A stretch of 52,507 nt of DNA from an uncultured Mediterranea sp. (GCA_945641355.1 CALZEQ010000021.1:1-52507); one strand, 5' to 3'. Shown: positions 20,058 through 29,139, counted from the stretch's first letter. A program made the numbers and translations. Notes: generated by a model from the sequence alone, not told the origin.

Positions 20058-21278
20058 TCAGAAGTTTATCATACCCAGCACCTTGTCCGTAGCACCTGCA
20101 TTGCCGGTAACATAGTTGCCGGCATTCATGCCCATCGTCCGCAGGTAGACCTCGTCCGTCAGCAGGCGGTCCAGCAGTTCTTTCAATTCCTCGTAGCTCT
20201 TGATGGAGCAGGCGCCGCCGGCCTCTATCAGCTGGACAGCCTCTTGGAATTTCTGATACTTCGGCCCGAATATTACCGGTATACCATACACTGCAGCTTC
20301 CAGCGTATTATGTATGCCCACTCCGAAACCGCCACCGATATAGGCAATCTCGCCATAACGGTAGATGGAAGAGAGCAGGCCAAAACAATCGATAATCAAG
20401 CAGTCGGCCTTGCGGACATTCTTTTCATCGACACGAGTATAACGCACATAAGGACGTTTAAGTTTGCGGATGATTTCCACCAAATGATTTTCATCAATCA
20501 CATGCGGAGCGATAATCAGCTTCACCTCCGGATGCTGGTTGAAATACTCGATAAACAAATCTTCATCCGGCTGCCAGGAACTTCCAGCCACAAAAGTCAC
20601 GGTTTGTGCCTTGAATGCCTCCACCAAAGGAAGCTCTTTTGCCTCATCCCGTATCTGCAGCACGCGGTCAAAGCGTGTATCTCCTACTACACTCACCCGA
20701 TTGATACCAATTTTTGACAGATAACGTTTCGATCGCTCATTCTGTACGAACAGGTAGTCAAAGTCACGCAACACATTGCGATATGTTCCTCCATACCATT
20801 TAAAGAAAATCTGTCCCCTACGGAATATGGACGACACACTGTATACCGGTATCCTCCGGCGATGCAGCTCGTCCAGATAATTCTTCCAGAATTCATACTT
20901 TATAAAGAAAGCCATGCAAGGGTTGACAATATCCAAGAACTTCTTGACATTCCGAGGCTTGTCAAAGGGAAGATAGCATACCACATCGGCACCACGATAG
21001 TTTTTGCGCACTTCATACCCCGAGGGGGAGAAGAAAGTCAACAGAATGCCATACTGAGGATACTGGGCACGGATTTTTTCCATCAACGGACGGCCCTGTT
21101 CAAATTCTCCCAACGAAGCAGCATGAAACCAGATATAGCTCACCCCCTCCTCCAACTGTTGCCGCAGGAGTTCGTACACCACCCAATGTCCCTTCATCAT
21201 CTTGCGCGGTTTACGACTGAAAGGAGCAGCCAGATGTACCAGGATATCGTAGACGGCTATAACCAGATTATAGAGCAT
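20058..21278 (-). CDS. waaA: Kdo transferase WaaA (KdtA)
   Basis: Transfers 3-deoxy-D-manno-octulosonate from CMP-Kdo to lipid A at the inner membrane. The 406-residue GT30-type protein has an N-terminal hydrophobic helix, the WFHAASLGEFEQ motif whose Glu58 corresponds to the catalytic base, VAGSSWQPDED in the second half, and the GT-B C-terminal block AYIGGGFGVGIHNTLEA. Length is normal. The short distance to gltX (30 bases) suggests the two are co-transcribed. Confidence 0.93.
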   Translation of the reverse strand: MLYNLVIAVYDILVHLAAPFSRKPRKMMKGHWVVYELLRQQLEEGVSYIWFHAASLGEFEQGRPLMEKIRAQYPQYGILLTFFSPSGYEVRKNYRGADVVCYLPFDKPRNVKKFLDIVNPCMAFFIKYEFWKNYLDELHRRRIPVYSVSSIFRRGQIFFKWYGGTYRNVLRDFDYLFVQNERSKRYLSKIGINRVSVVGDTRFDRVLQIRDEAKELPLVEAFKAQTVTFVAGSSWQPDEDLFIEYFNQHPEVKLIIAPHVIDENHLVEIIRKLKRPYVRYTRVDEKNVRKADCLIIDCFGLLSSIYRYGEIAYIGGGFGVGIHNTLEAAVYGIPVIFGPKYQKFQEAVQLIEAGGACSIKSYEELKELLDRLLTDEVYLRTMGMNAGNYVTGNAGATDKVLGMINF

Positions 21279-21308
21279 AACTTCTATACGATAATAAGAT
21301 GAACGATA

Positions 21309-22835
21309 TTATTTCAAGACAGCTACCGCACGTTCGATACGCACCAGTGTTTCCTCTTTTCCCAGCAGTTCCGTGATATCAAACATGTGGGGACCCTTAC
21401 ATTCGCCGACTACCGCCAGACGGAACGCATTCATCACATTACCCATGTGATAGCCCTTCTCGGTAATCCAACCGATTACCACCTCCTCGGCCGGTTTCGA
21501 AGAGAAGTCCTCGATACTTTTCAGTACTTCCATCAGTTCACCCATAATACGCGGTGTCTCTTCCGACCAGCGTTTCTTCACGTCCTTCTCCGCATAGGCC
21601 GTAGGAGCCACGAAGAAGAAACGGGCCTGGCTCCACAGTTCTTTCACAAAATTCACACGTCCCTTCACCAAGGAGACGACTTTGGCCAGATAGGCATCAC
21701 TGTATGCAGTCACATCTATTCCATTGGCCGCCAAGACAGGCTTGAACAGTTCGGCAAGTTCTCCGTCCGGCTTCTGCATGATATATTCATGGTTGAACCA
21801 CATACCCTTTTTATAGTCAAACTTGGCACCGGCCTTGCTGCAGTGAGAGAGGTCGAAAAGTCTGACCAACTCGTCCATTGACATCAGTTCCTGATCATTG
21901 CCCGGATTCCATCCCAGCAAAGCCAAGAAATTGATGACAGCCTCCGGCAGATAGCCCGATTCCCGATAACCCGAAGAGACCTCACCACTTTTGGGGTCGT
22001 GCCACTCAAGCGGGAACACGGGGAATCCCAGACGGTCACCGTCACGTTTGCTCAACTTTCCGTTGCCTTCAGGTTTCAACAGCAGAGGCAGGTGGGCAAA
22101 CTGCGGCATGGTATCTTCCCATCCAAAGGCGCGATAGAGCAGCACATGCAACGGAGCAGAGGGAAGCCACTCTTCACCGCGAATCACGTGCGACACCTCC
22201 ATCAGATGGTCATCCACGATGTTGGCCAAATGATACGTAGGCAACTCGTCGGCCGACTTATAGAGCACCTTGTCATCCAGAATAGACGAGTTGATGACTA
22301 CTTCTCCGCGAATCAAGTCATGCACGTGGACATCTTCGTTCGGTTCAATTCTGAAACGTACCACATATTGTTTCCCGTCAGCAATCAGGCGGTCCACCTC
22401 CTCTTTCGGCAAAGTCAGCGAATTGCGCATCTGCATCCGGGTAGAGGCATCATACTGGAAGTTGGCCACTTCCGCGCGCTTGGCTTCCAGTTCCTGCGGT
22501 GTATCAAAGGCAATATATGCCTTGCCTGCATCCAGCAACACCTTCACATAGTTCTTATATATGTCTCGCCGTTCCGACTGCCGATACGGTCCGTGTGCAC
22601 CACCAAAGCTCACCCCCTCATCAAAAGGTATTCCCAACCATTTAAACGATTCCAGAATATACTCTTCGGCACCCGGCACAAAGCGGTTGCTATCCGTGTC
22701 TTCTATACGGAAAATTAAATCGCCCCCATGCTGGCGGGCAAACAGATAATTATACAATGCGGTACGTACACCACCGATATGCAACGCTCCCGTAGGACTG
22801 GGCGCAAAACGAACTCTGACTTTTCTTTCTGCCAT
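21309..22835 (-). CDS. gltX: Glutamyl-tRNA synthetase
   Basis: Class I aminoacyl-tRNA synthetase charging tRNA-Glu. The 508-residue sequence has the HIGH-type motif [11 protein letters not shown] near residue 12, [11 protein letters not shown], and the KMSKS-type motif GKLSKRDGD near residue 260. The anticodon-binding alpha-helical domain completes the C-terminus. A canonical GluRS without a glutaminyl-type extension. The upstream 249-base divergent region holds a promoter box at 23019-23026. Confidence 0.97.
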   Translation of the reverse strand: MAERKVRVRFAPSPTGALHIGGVRTALYNYLFARQHGGDLIFRIEDTDSNRFVPGAEEYILESFKWLGIPFDEGVSFGGAHGPYRQSERRDIYKNYVKVLLDAGKAYIAFDTPQELEAKRAEVANFQYDASTRMQMRNSLTLPKEEVDRLIADGKQYVVRFRIEPNEDVHVHDLIRGEVVINSSILDDKVLYKSADELPTYHLANIVDDHLMEVSHVIRGEEWLPSAPLHVLLYRAFGWEDTMPQFAHLPLLLKPEGNGKLSKRDGDRLGFPVFPLEWHDPKSGEVSSGYRESGYLPEAVINFLALLGWNPGNDQELMSMDELVRLFDLSHCSKAGAKFDYKKGMWFNHEYIMQKPDGELAELFKPVLAANGIDVTAYSDAYLAKVVSLVKGRVNFVKELWSQARFFFVAPTAYAEKDVKKRWSEETPRIMGELMEVLKSIEDFSSKPAEEVVIGWITEKGYHMGNVMNAFRLAVVGECKGPHMFDITELLGKEETLVRIERAVAVLK

Positions 22836-23018
22836 ATTACATTATTCTATTTTTTGAAGTTGAAGAGCGAATCAGGGGGAGTCACATTGTCCCTACACAG
22901 TAGCGGACATCACCCTGCCATACCTTCCACTTCTTGTCAAACCAGAAAAACAGGAAGATGTTTCCAATATTCACTATAAATAAAGATTAAAAACACCTTC
23001 TTAAACTAATTTAGATGG

Positions 23019-23026
23019 CAAAATTA
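23019..23026 (-). promoter_or_regulatory. Possible gltX promoter -7 box
   Basis: Minus-strand TAATTTTG matches TAnnTTTG. It would give a leader of about 180 bases before gltX. No TTTG at the usual distance, so this is moderate evidence. Confidence 0.4.
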
Positions 23027-23058
23027 AGTCTTTTTTTTCACACTAATGTTTTTTTTTG

Positions 23059-23066
23059 TACTTTTC
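23059..23066 (+). promoter_or_regulatory. Possible promoter of the 7TM-HD gene
   Basis: TACTTTTC matches seven of eight positions of TAnnTTTG, 19 bases before the ATG at 23085. It overlaps the first codons of an upstream alternative start, which argues for 23085. Confidence 0.4.
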
Positions 23067-23084
23067 GCAAAAAATTCAACCGAT

Positions 23085-25145
23085 ATGAGCTATTTCAAGA
23101 CGAAAAAGGAGTTTCCCATTAGAGAATTGTCATACAGAGCGCTGATTTTCATCGCCTCTGTAGCGGCCATTGTCTACTTTTTGCCGCGCGACAGCAAGTT
23201 CAATTATCAATTCGACATTGACAAGCCTTGGAAGTACGGCCAACTGATGGCGACGTTCGATTTTCCTATCTATAAAAACGAGCAGATTGTCCAACGCGAG
23301 CAAGACAGCATTCTGACCGCCTTCCAGCCCTATTACCAGTGGGACAGGCAGCAGGAAAAAGGCATCATCAAAAAGCTGAGGAATGCCTATCAGAACGAAT
23401 TGAAAGGTATCGTGCCCTCAGCCGATTACATGCGCCATATCGAGAAGAAACTCAATGAAATCTACCAAGCCGGTGTCATTTCTACGGAGGACTTGACCCG
23501 CCTTCGCGAAGACAGTGTTGCGGCCATCATGGTCATCGACGACAAGCTGGCCAACTCACGTTCCCTGTCGGAATTGTATTCGGTCAAAGGTGCCTACCAC
23601 TATCTGCTGACGGCCGACACGCTTCACTATCGGCCGGAGCTACTGCAACGCTGCTCGCTCAACGACTACATTTTCCCCAACCTGGCCTATGACGAACAAC
23701 GCACAGAGAGTGCCTTGCGGGAGATACTGGACAACTACTCCTGGGCCAACGGCATTGTACTCAGCGGACAGAAGATTATCGACCGGGGCGAAATAGTCAG
23801 CCAAGAGACCTACAACATTCTGGAGAGTTTCCGCAAGGAGTCCATCAAGCGCAGCGAGTCCAGCGGGCAAAAGCGGCTGATGTTGCTCGGTCAGATTCTA
23901 TACGTCAGTCTCTTCATGCTCTGCTTCATGCTCTACCTCGACCTGTTCCGACGGGAGTATTACGCACAGAAGGGGAGCCTTGCCCTGTTATTTGCCCTCA
24001 TCATGATCAACTGTGTGCTTACAGCCATCATGGTAGCCAACAGTTTTTCGCATGTCTATATCCTGCCGTACGCCATGCTTCCCATCATCGTGCGCATCTT
24101 CCTCGACTCCCGCACCGCTTTCATGGCGCAAGTCACCACCATCCTTATCTGCTCCATCTGCCTGCGATATCCACACGAATTCATTCTGCTGCAGCTGGCG
24201 GCAGGCATGGTAGCCATCTTCAGCCTCCGCGAGCTGTCCCAGCGTTCCCAACTCTTCCGCACCGCCATCCTGGTCATACTCACCTACGCAGCGGTCTACT
24301 TTGCTTTCGAGCTGATTACCGAGAACGACTTGTCCAAACTAAACGGAAGGATGTACATCTACTTTGTCCTCAATGGCATCCTGCTGCTGTTTACCTATCC
24401 GCTGCTGTTCTTGGTGGAAAAGACATTCGGATTCACTTCCAACGTCACATTGGTAGAGCTATCCAACATCAACACGCCACTGCTCCGCAGGATGTCCGAA
24501 ACCGTACCCGGCACCTTCCAACACTCCATGCAGGTAGCCAACCTGGCAGCCGAGGCCGCCAACCGTGTCGGTGCCAAGAGCCAGCTGGTACGTACCGGTG
24601 CCCTTTACCATGACATCGGCAAGATGGAGAATCCCGTATTCTTCACCGAAAACCAGTCGGGCGGTGTCAATCCGCACAAGAATCTGAGTTATGTACAGAG
24701 TGCTCAAGTGGTCATCAGCCATGTGACAGACGGATTGAAGCTGGCCGACAAGAACGACCTGCCCAAGGTCATCAAGGATTTCATCACCACGCACCACGGC
24801 AAAGGAAAGACCAAATATTTCTATATATCCTGGAAGAACGAGCACCCCGGCGAGGAGCCGGACGACAGCTTGTTCACCTATCCAGGTCCCAATCCCTTCA
24901 CCAAGGAGCAGGCTGTCCTCATGATGGCAGACGCAGTGGAAGCCGCATCGCGCAGCCTCCCCGAATATACCGAGGAGAGCATCAGCAACCTGGTCAACAG
25001 GATTATCGACTCACAGGTGGACGAAGGTTATTTCCGCGAATGTCCCATCACCTTCAAGGACATCGCAACCGTGAAAAACACTTTCAAGGAGAAACTGAAG
25101 ACGATTTATCACACCCGAATCAGTTATCCGGAACTTAAAAAATAA
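23085..25145 (+). CDS. 7TM-HD membrane phosphohydrolase (PgpH-like)
   Basis: Predicted inner-membrane signalling phosphodiesterase of about 686 residues. Order: one N-terminal membrane helix (AALIFIASVAAIVYF-type region), a long exported 7TMR-HDED domain (about residues 40-260), a cluster of seven membrane helices (about 270-460), and a cytoplasmic HD domain with GALYHDIGKMENP and DFITTHHGKGKTKYF. PgpH of Listeria, with the same layout, degrades cyclic di-AMP; the same substrate is inferred. The frame is open to 23046, but the ATG at 23085 (MSYFKTKKEF) follows a promoter-like box. The next gene starts 5 bases after its stop. Confidence 0.9.
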   Translation: MSYFKTKKEFPIRELSYRALIFIASVAAIVYFLPRDSKFNYQFDIDKPWKYGQLMATFDFPIYKNEQIVQREQDSILTAFQPYYQWDRQQEKGIIKKLRNAYQNELKGIVPSADYMRHIEKKLNEIYQAGVISTEDLTRLREDSVAAIMVIDDKLANSRSLSELYSVKGAYHYLLTADTLHYRPELLQRCSLNDYIFPNLAYDEQRTESALREILDNYSWANGIVLSGQKIIDRGEIVSQETYNILESFRKESIKRSESSGQKRLMLLGQILYVSLFMLCFMLYLDLFRREYYAQKGSLALLFALIMINCVLTAIMVANSFSHVYILPYAMLPIIVRIFLDSRTAFMAQVTTILICSICLRYPHEFILLQLAAGMVAIFSLRELSQRSQLFRTAILVILTYAAVYFAFELITENDLSKLNGRMYIYFVLNGILLLFTYPLLFLVEKTFGFTSNVTLVELSNINTPLLRRMSETVPGTFQHSMQVANLAAEAANRVGAKSQLVRTGALYHDIGKMENPVFFTENQSGGVNPHKNLSYVQSAQVVISHVTDGLKLADKNDLPKVIKDFITTHHGKGKTKYFYISWKNEHPGEEPDDSLFTYPGPNPFTKEQAVLMMADAVEAASRSLPEYTEESISNLVNRIIDSQVDEGYFRECPITFKDIATVKNTFKEKLKTIYHTRISYPELKK

Positions 25146-25150
25146 GCCTT

Positions 25151-25924
25151 ATGGAAGCTACAGCAAAAGAACAAAAAAGAGCGGAACGATACCTGCAAAG
25201 CAAAGGCATCGCACTATCTGACATCCAGAGTTTCTGTTTCATGCAACGGCGTACCGTGGTTCCCCACAAACATGACTCCTCCAATCTGTATGGTCCCGGA
25301 CTGCTTACCTTACAATTGCGCACGGGCGAAGAGAGGACCTGTATACTTCATGTCCGCAACCATCCTTCCTCATTGGTGCGTACACTGATGACCCACCACA
25401 TTCCACTCACCAACCTGCACCGCAGCGGAGGGCAGGCAGGCTCAGTCACGGCATCTACATACAAGCGGCCCTCACTCTACCAGTTCTGGCACTTCGTTCT
25501 GTTCCTCACGTTCCTGTTGCTGGCCTTCTACCTGCTTCTGAACTATCCGGAAGGGTGGACAGGCATCTGCCTATCCATTCCGGCTTTTGCAGTAAGTCTG
25601 AACATGCTCTATCTGCTGCTGACCCGTTTCTGCTACCTTTCCTTAGATGCAGAGGGACTGTCTGTCCATAGCATAGGACGTACCGTCCGATACCCGTTCA
25701 ACCAGCTGCTGAAGGTCAACTTCGACTTCTCGCGCGAGCCCACCTTCACCCATATCATGGAGGTGCTGGACAAAGACTGTCGCTACCGCCTCTTCTACAT
25801 CGGTCGCACCCCACGGAAAAGCCTCAACGAGATTGCCAGACAGTTGCGTCAGGCTGGCATTGACGCCAATTGCAGTCTGAACGATGAGAAGCGCCACTAC
25901 AACGATGTATACCATACCATGTAG
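25151..25924 (+). CDS. Two-TM protein of unknown function next to the 7TM-HD gene
   Basis: A 257-residue protein not assigned to a family. Residues 1-110 are soluble and begin with a Lys/Arg/Glu-rich helix; two membrane segments follow (about residues 115-135, FVLFLTFLLLAFYLLLNY, and about 140-160); the C-terminal 100 residues contain a possible PH-like beta domain (LSLDAEGLSVHSIGRTVRYP, LLKVNFDF) and end in a helix LNEIARQLRQAGID. It starts 5 bases after the 7TM-HD gene and is almost surely in its operon, so a partner or regulator role is possible. It is followed by an inverted repeat shared with the convergent phosphatase gene. Confidence 0.75.
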   Translation: MEATAKEQKRAERYLQSKGIALSDIQSFCFMQRRTVVPHKHDSSNLYGPGLLTLQLRTGEERTCILHVRNHPSSLVRTLMTHHIPLTNLHRSGGQAGSVTASTYKRPSLYQFWHFVLFLTFLLLAFYLLLNYPEGWTGICLSIPAFAVSLNMLYLLLTRFCYLSLDAEGLSVHSIGRTVRYPFNQLLKVNFDFSREPTFTHIMEVLDKDCRYRLFYIGRTPRKSLNEIARQLRQAGIDANCSLNDEKRHYNDVYHTM

Positions 25925-25938
25925 TCATCTACCCATTC

Positions 25939-25982
25939 AAGGCACGAATGCGCATCCGCATCTATAGGTGCATTCGTGCCTT
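25939..25982. terminator. Bidirectional terminator-like hairpin
   Basis: AAGGCACGAATGC (25939-25951) and GCATTCGTGCCTT (25970-25982) form a perfect 13-bp stem with an 18-base loop between two convergent genes, so it can serve both. Confidence 0.65.
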
Positions 25983-26000
25983 TGGATTTCAAATACCTCG

Positions 26001-26483
26001 TCACGCCTCGCCTTCCTCCAAGCGGGCCAAAAGGCCGGCACAAGCATCTTCCAGCACATCAAGCACATACTCAAAACCTGCCTCACCGCCATAGTAAGGG
26101 TCGGGCACATGGTCGGCCTGGCAGCGGGTACAATACTCCGTCATGCGATGCAACTTGCGCTCACATTCCAGCGAAGGAGCCCGTTCCTTCAAGTCATCCA
26201 TGTTACGGTCATCCATACCGACAATCAGGTCAAATTCATAAAAGTCACCTGTCCGTACGGGACGAGAGCGGTGCGTCAGTTGATAGCCCCTTCGGGCCGC
26301 ATGTGCCCGCATCCTGCTGTCAGGCAGTTCCCCTTGATGATACGACAAGATACCGGCCGAATCAACCTCGTACGCATCTGCCTTACCGGCCTCTTCTACC
26401 AGATGCCTCATCACTCCTTCCGCGCACGAGGAACGGCAGATATTCCCCAAGCATACAAACAATATTTTCTTTTTCTTCATCAT
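26001..26483 (-). CDS. Low-molecular-weight protein tyrosine phosphatase
   Basis: A 160-residue LMW phosphatase of the Wzb/YfkJ class. The P-loop VCLGNICRSSCAEG gives nucleophile Cys11 and Arg17 (C-x5-R-S); the general acid Asp is in DPYYGGEAGF near residue 127. The residues after the P-loop are RSSCAEG instead of the more usual RSPMAE, a change outside the catalytic set. No polysaccharide export genes are adjacent, so a capsule role is not implied by context. An exact promoter box lies about 50 bases upstream. Confidence 0.92.
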   Translation of the reverse strand: MMKKKKILFVCLGNICRSSCAEGVMRHLVEEAGKADAYEVDSAGILSYHQGELPDSRMRAHAARRGYQLTHRSRPVRTGDFYEFDLIVGMDDRNMDDLKERAPSLECERKLHRMTEYCTRCQADHVPDPYYGGEAGFEYVLDVLEDACAGLLARLEEGEA

Positions 26484-26534
26484 CTATCCATCATTACGAG
26501 CACACCACTTTTTCATGCAGCTCCAGTTTCGCGC

Positions 26535-26542
26535 CAAAGGTA
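26535..26542 (-). promoter_or_regulatory. Phosphatase gene promoter -7 box
   Basis: Minus-strand TACCTTTG is an exact TAnnTTTG match, 52 bases before the phosphatase ATG. No upstream TTTG at standard spacing. Confidence 0.5.
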
Positions 26543-26627
26543 GTGCAAAAAACCGAGTAAGCGAGAGGAGAGAAAATTTATTTGCTCTTCCGAGCGTGAG
26601 GTTTTTATCAAAATTGAGAGGAGAACG

Positions 26628-26643
26628 TTCATGCTTGCATGAA
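26628..26643. repeat. Palindrome TTCATGC-TT-GCATGAA
   Basis: A 7-bp perfect inverted repeat with a two-base centre. A second palindrome, CATGCGCATG, follows at 26674-26683. Confidence 0.5.
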
Positions 26644-26684
26644 AAAGTTAATCCTTCAACGGAGTGTCTGCTTCATGCGCATGT

Positions 26685-26716
26685 ATTTGTCTCGCGCGCA
26701 CGCGCGCGTGACAAAT
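26685..26716. repeat. 32-base CG-alternating palindrome
   Basis: ATTTGTC-T-CGCGCGC-AC-GCGCGCG-T-GACAAAT: two 7-bp arms on each side, interrupted only by one T/T mismatch and a two-base centre. The alternating CG run is prone to hairpin or Z-DNA structure. It is not next to a gene end (the phosphatase starts 200 bases to the left and the GH2 gene ends 400 bases to the right). Confidence 0.65.
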
Positions 26717-26723
26717 TTTGTTT

Positions 26724-26912
26724 ATCTGCCATCTGCCACACACATTCCGTTAGTCTCCTCTATATAAATGGATTAACCACTAAAATAGTGTGGCAGATAT
26801 TTTGATATTCACAATCATTAACACAAAAATGGGCTATTTTTGTGTTAAACCGCCTCATTTCTCCCCTGTTTTTGGGCGTTATTTTGCACTTTGTGGCAGA
26901 TTTGTGGCAGAT
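26724..26912. repeat. Dispersed GTGGCAGAT repeats
   Basis: GTGGCAGAT occurs at 26790-26798, 26893-26901 and 26904-26912 on the plus strand, and at 26731-26739 on the minus strand, with a shorter minus copy (ATCTGCC) at 26724-26730. The last two plus copies are 2 bases apart. No function is known to me. Confidence 0.5.
26818..26848. repeat. 13-bp perfect hairpin
   Basis: TTAACACAAAAAT (26818-26830) and ATTTTTGTGTTAA (26836-26848) around the loop GGGCT. A-rich/T-rich arms make it resemble a bidirectional terminator, but no gene end is nearby. Confidence 0.5.
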
Positions 26913-27025
26913 AATCGTTGTTTTTTCATCAAAAAAGCACTTTTTTTGCTGCAACAATCACCGTTATCACTGTCGTACCACCGCAGTTGTCAAGGGTGTA
27001 CAATAGGCATGGAACAATAGTTATA

Positions 27026-27092
27026 TAGGTCATGGAACAACTGTTTCACCTATAGATAACAACTGTTTCATTAGGAGACAACAACTGTTCCA
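27026..27092. repeat. 22-bp tandem repeat beside the GH2 gene
   Basis: ACAACTGTTTCA (27037-27048), ACAACTGTTTCA (27059-27070) and ACAACTGTTCCA (27081-27092) recur at exactly 22-base spacing; a degenerate copy, ACAATAGTTATA, lies near 27014. The first copy is extended into an imperfect palindrome, GGAACAACTGTTTC. It begins 23 bases past the GH2 stop. Confidence 0.65.
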
Positions 27093-27114
27093 TTGTATGT
27101 TTTCAGCCGTTCCT

Positions 27115-29139
27115 TTAAAAGTTGTCGTCATCCAGATGCGACGATTGGAGTTCCCATACACAACTGTCTTGGTGGGTAGAGTTGCGCACAACAATTTGAT
27201 TCCTTCCCTCGTTGAGCTGGATTTGACCCCACTGCAGCACGTGTACCTTATCGGGTGTTTGCCATCCATAAGATCGGCCGTTTACTATCAACTCGGCAGG
27301 ACCACTGCTACTGAAAGCCTCGATGCGGGTCACAGGTTGTATACGTTGGCATGCGCGCTTGCCGACCAGATGAAGAATTTGTTCCCTGTTGTTCCAATTG
27401 GCTTTATAGAAATAGAAGGCATCCTTCTTTGTCTTTCGGTCGTATGTAACCAGTCCTTTGTCATTCCGTCCCATGGTAGAGCCTTCACGGCGACCGGCCG
27501 AGGAGAAGTCGAACATACACCAGATGAAGTTGCACCAAAGGAACGGGCGCTCCTGTAACTGCCTCCAGTTCTCTACGTGATAGTAGGTCTGCCAGTTTTC
27601 AGGATGCCATTGTCCCCAAGGTTGCGGATGATTCAGCGTGTCGCTCTGCTGGTAGATGCACGCTCCGGCACCATATTCACTGATGCCCATCTTGCGATTG
27701 GGATGTGCTGCATGTTCACGGTCAACCCAACGTCCCATATCTTCCATTGAGTCGCCGTACCAGCCAAAGTATTTGTTGAAAGCGATGAGGTCGGGCATAC
27801 CGTTGAAGTCGTCGTCCTGATTGCTGGCTCCCATGGTCAGCCGGCTCGAATCCAGCTGATGGGCCAGTTCATGGAGAGCATTCGTCATCTGTGACGGGCG
27901 GTCCAGCCAGCCGGAGTTGATTTCATTGAATAGTCCCCAAAACAGGATGGATGGATGGTTGTAGTTCTGCAGAATCAGTTCGCACAGTTGCTGACGAAGG
28001 TTCTCGTCATAAGCCGGATGGTTGACATAGACATTGACAAAAGGGATTTCCACCCAAGCCACCAATCCCCGGCGGTCCATCTGCTGATGCATATACGGAG
28101 ACTGCGGATAGTGGCAGAGTCGTACGGCATTGCATCCCATTTCTTGAATCAGGTCAAGGTCTTCGTCATGGTCTTCAGGGCGGAAGGCAGAGGCGCGTTC
28201 GGCTCTGTCCTGATGGCGGTTGACACCCAATAGCCGATAGGGTCTGCCGTTGAGAAAGAATCCCTTATCAGCATCGGCATGGAAGTATCGCAGTCCGATT
28301 TCCACGTCACGCCGGTCTGTTTCCACTCCATTCTGCCGCAACACTACCGCTGCCCGGTACAGATAAGGGTCGTCCACACCGTCCCACAGGTGCGGTGCCA
28401 TCAGGGTGGCGTGTATCCGTACCCGCCCGTCGGCATCTATCTTCCGGCTTGAAGCATGGCAGACGCATTTGCCGTCCCTGTCGATAAGGCGGAACTCTAC
28501 TTCACACCCCTCCAAGGATTGACGACGGCTGGAAAGCAGCGCGGTAATATCCAGTTCTGCCCGTTGGCGGGTGACCTGCGTCTGCGTGACAAACACACCC
28601 GAGGAGGCGTAGTAGTCGGGGCGGATGCATACATCCTCTGTAACAATTAATTCTACTCCTTGATAAAGACCGCCATAGATGTTGAAGTCGCCACAAACAG
28701 GCGCGACGTCAAAGGTCGGGGCATTGTTGACACGGATTACCAGTTCGCTCTCCTTGCTGGGAGTCAGGAAGTCGGTCACTTCAGTCACAAAGGCGGTGTA
28801 TCCACCCCGATGCTGCATGACGAAACGGTGGTCTATGAACACATCGGCCACGGTTTGTGCGGCAGCTACCCGCAAGAACACACGCCGACCCTTGCAACGT
28901 TCGGGAAGTCGAAGGGGGCGGATGTAGGTACAGAGTCCCCTGAAGTAATCGGTATTGCCAAACATGGCATCGGCTGCGTTCCATGTATGGGGCAGTGAAA
29001 CCTGCAACATGTCAGACGTAGAAGCCTGGAAACCGCGATGGAAGGTCCATCCATGATTTAGTGGGATAAGCTCCATCCCTTGCACTGGCCAACAGACAAC
29101 ACACAGCAGCCAGCAGATAACAGCAGTAATTTTTCTCAT
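27115..29139 (-). CDS. Secreted GH2 glycosidase, probable beta-galactosidase type
   Basis: A 674-residue exported glycoside hydrolase family 2 enzyme. It begins with a signal peptide (MRKITAVICWLLCVVCW), then the jelly-roll sugar-binding domain (LNHGWTFHRG, SLPHTWNAAD), an Ig-like domain, and the TIM barrel with RLLGVNRHQD, acid/base Glu406 (GLFNEINS) and nucleophile Glu488 (GISEYGAGA). A short C-terminal beta domain (IEAFSSSGPAELIVNGRSYG) follows. Although the frame is open much further upstream, the ATG at 29139 places the signal peptide and lies just after a promoter box. The gene is divergent from the HTCS and probably belongs to the PUL; exact sugar specificity (galactose, glucuronate or mannose) cannot be fixed. 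Confidence 0.85.
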   Translation of the reverse strand: MRKITAVICWLLCVVCWPVQGMELIPLNHGWTFHRGFQASTSDMLQVSLPHTWNAADAMFGNTDYFRGLCTYIRPLRLPERCKGRRVFLRVAAAQTVADVFIDHRFVMQHRGGYTAFVTEVTDFLTPSKESELVIRVNNAPTFDVAPVCGDFNIYGGLYQGVELIVTEDVCIRPDYYASSGVFVTQTQVTRQRAELDITALLSSRRQSLEGCEVEFRLIDRDGKCVCHASSRKIDADGRVRIHATLMAPHLWDGVDDPYLYRAAVVLRQNGVETDRRDVEIGLRYFHADADKGFFLNGRPYRLLGVNRHQDRAERASAFRPEDHDEDLDLIQEMGCNAVRLCHYPQSPYMHQQMDRRGLVAWVEIPFVNVYVNHPAYDENLRQQLCELILQNYNHPSILFWGLFNEINSGWLDRPSQMTNALHELAHQLDSSRLTMGASNQDDDFNGMPDLIAFNKYFGWYGDSMEDMGRWVDREHAAHPNRKMGISEYGAGACIYQQSDTLNHPQPWGQWHPENWQTYYHVENWRQLQERPFLWCNFIWCMFDFSSAGRREGSTMGRNDKGLVTYDRKTKKDAFYFYKANWNNREQILHLVGKRACQRIQPVTRIEAFSSSGPAELIVNGRSYGWQTPDKVHVLQWGQIQLNEGRNQIVVRNSTHQDSCVWELQSSHLDDDNF

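Larger units (their letters stand above)
26484..27114. other. Gene-free region dense in palindromes
   Basis: No plausible protein gene: reading frames of up to 96 codons are present but have no recognisable sequence and run across repeats. The region holds the phosphatase promoter, a 16-base palindrome at 26628-26643, CATGCGCATG at 26674-26683, a 32-base CG-rich palindrome, repeats of GTGGCAGAT, a 13-bp hairpin and a 22-bp tandem repeat next to the GH2 gene end. Confidence 0.6.

Noticed and set aside
26515..26805. 96-codon plus-strand frame in the gene-free region
   Set aside because: It crosses the CG palindrome and repeat motifs, has no recognisable sequence and lacks a clear promoter.
27026..27092. 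Short CRISPR array
   Set aside because: The repeats are only 12 bases with 10-base spacers and there are no cas genes; this is a simple tandem repeat.
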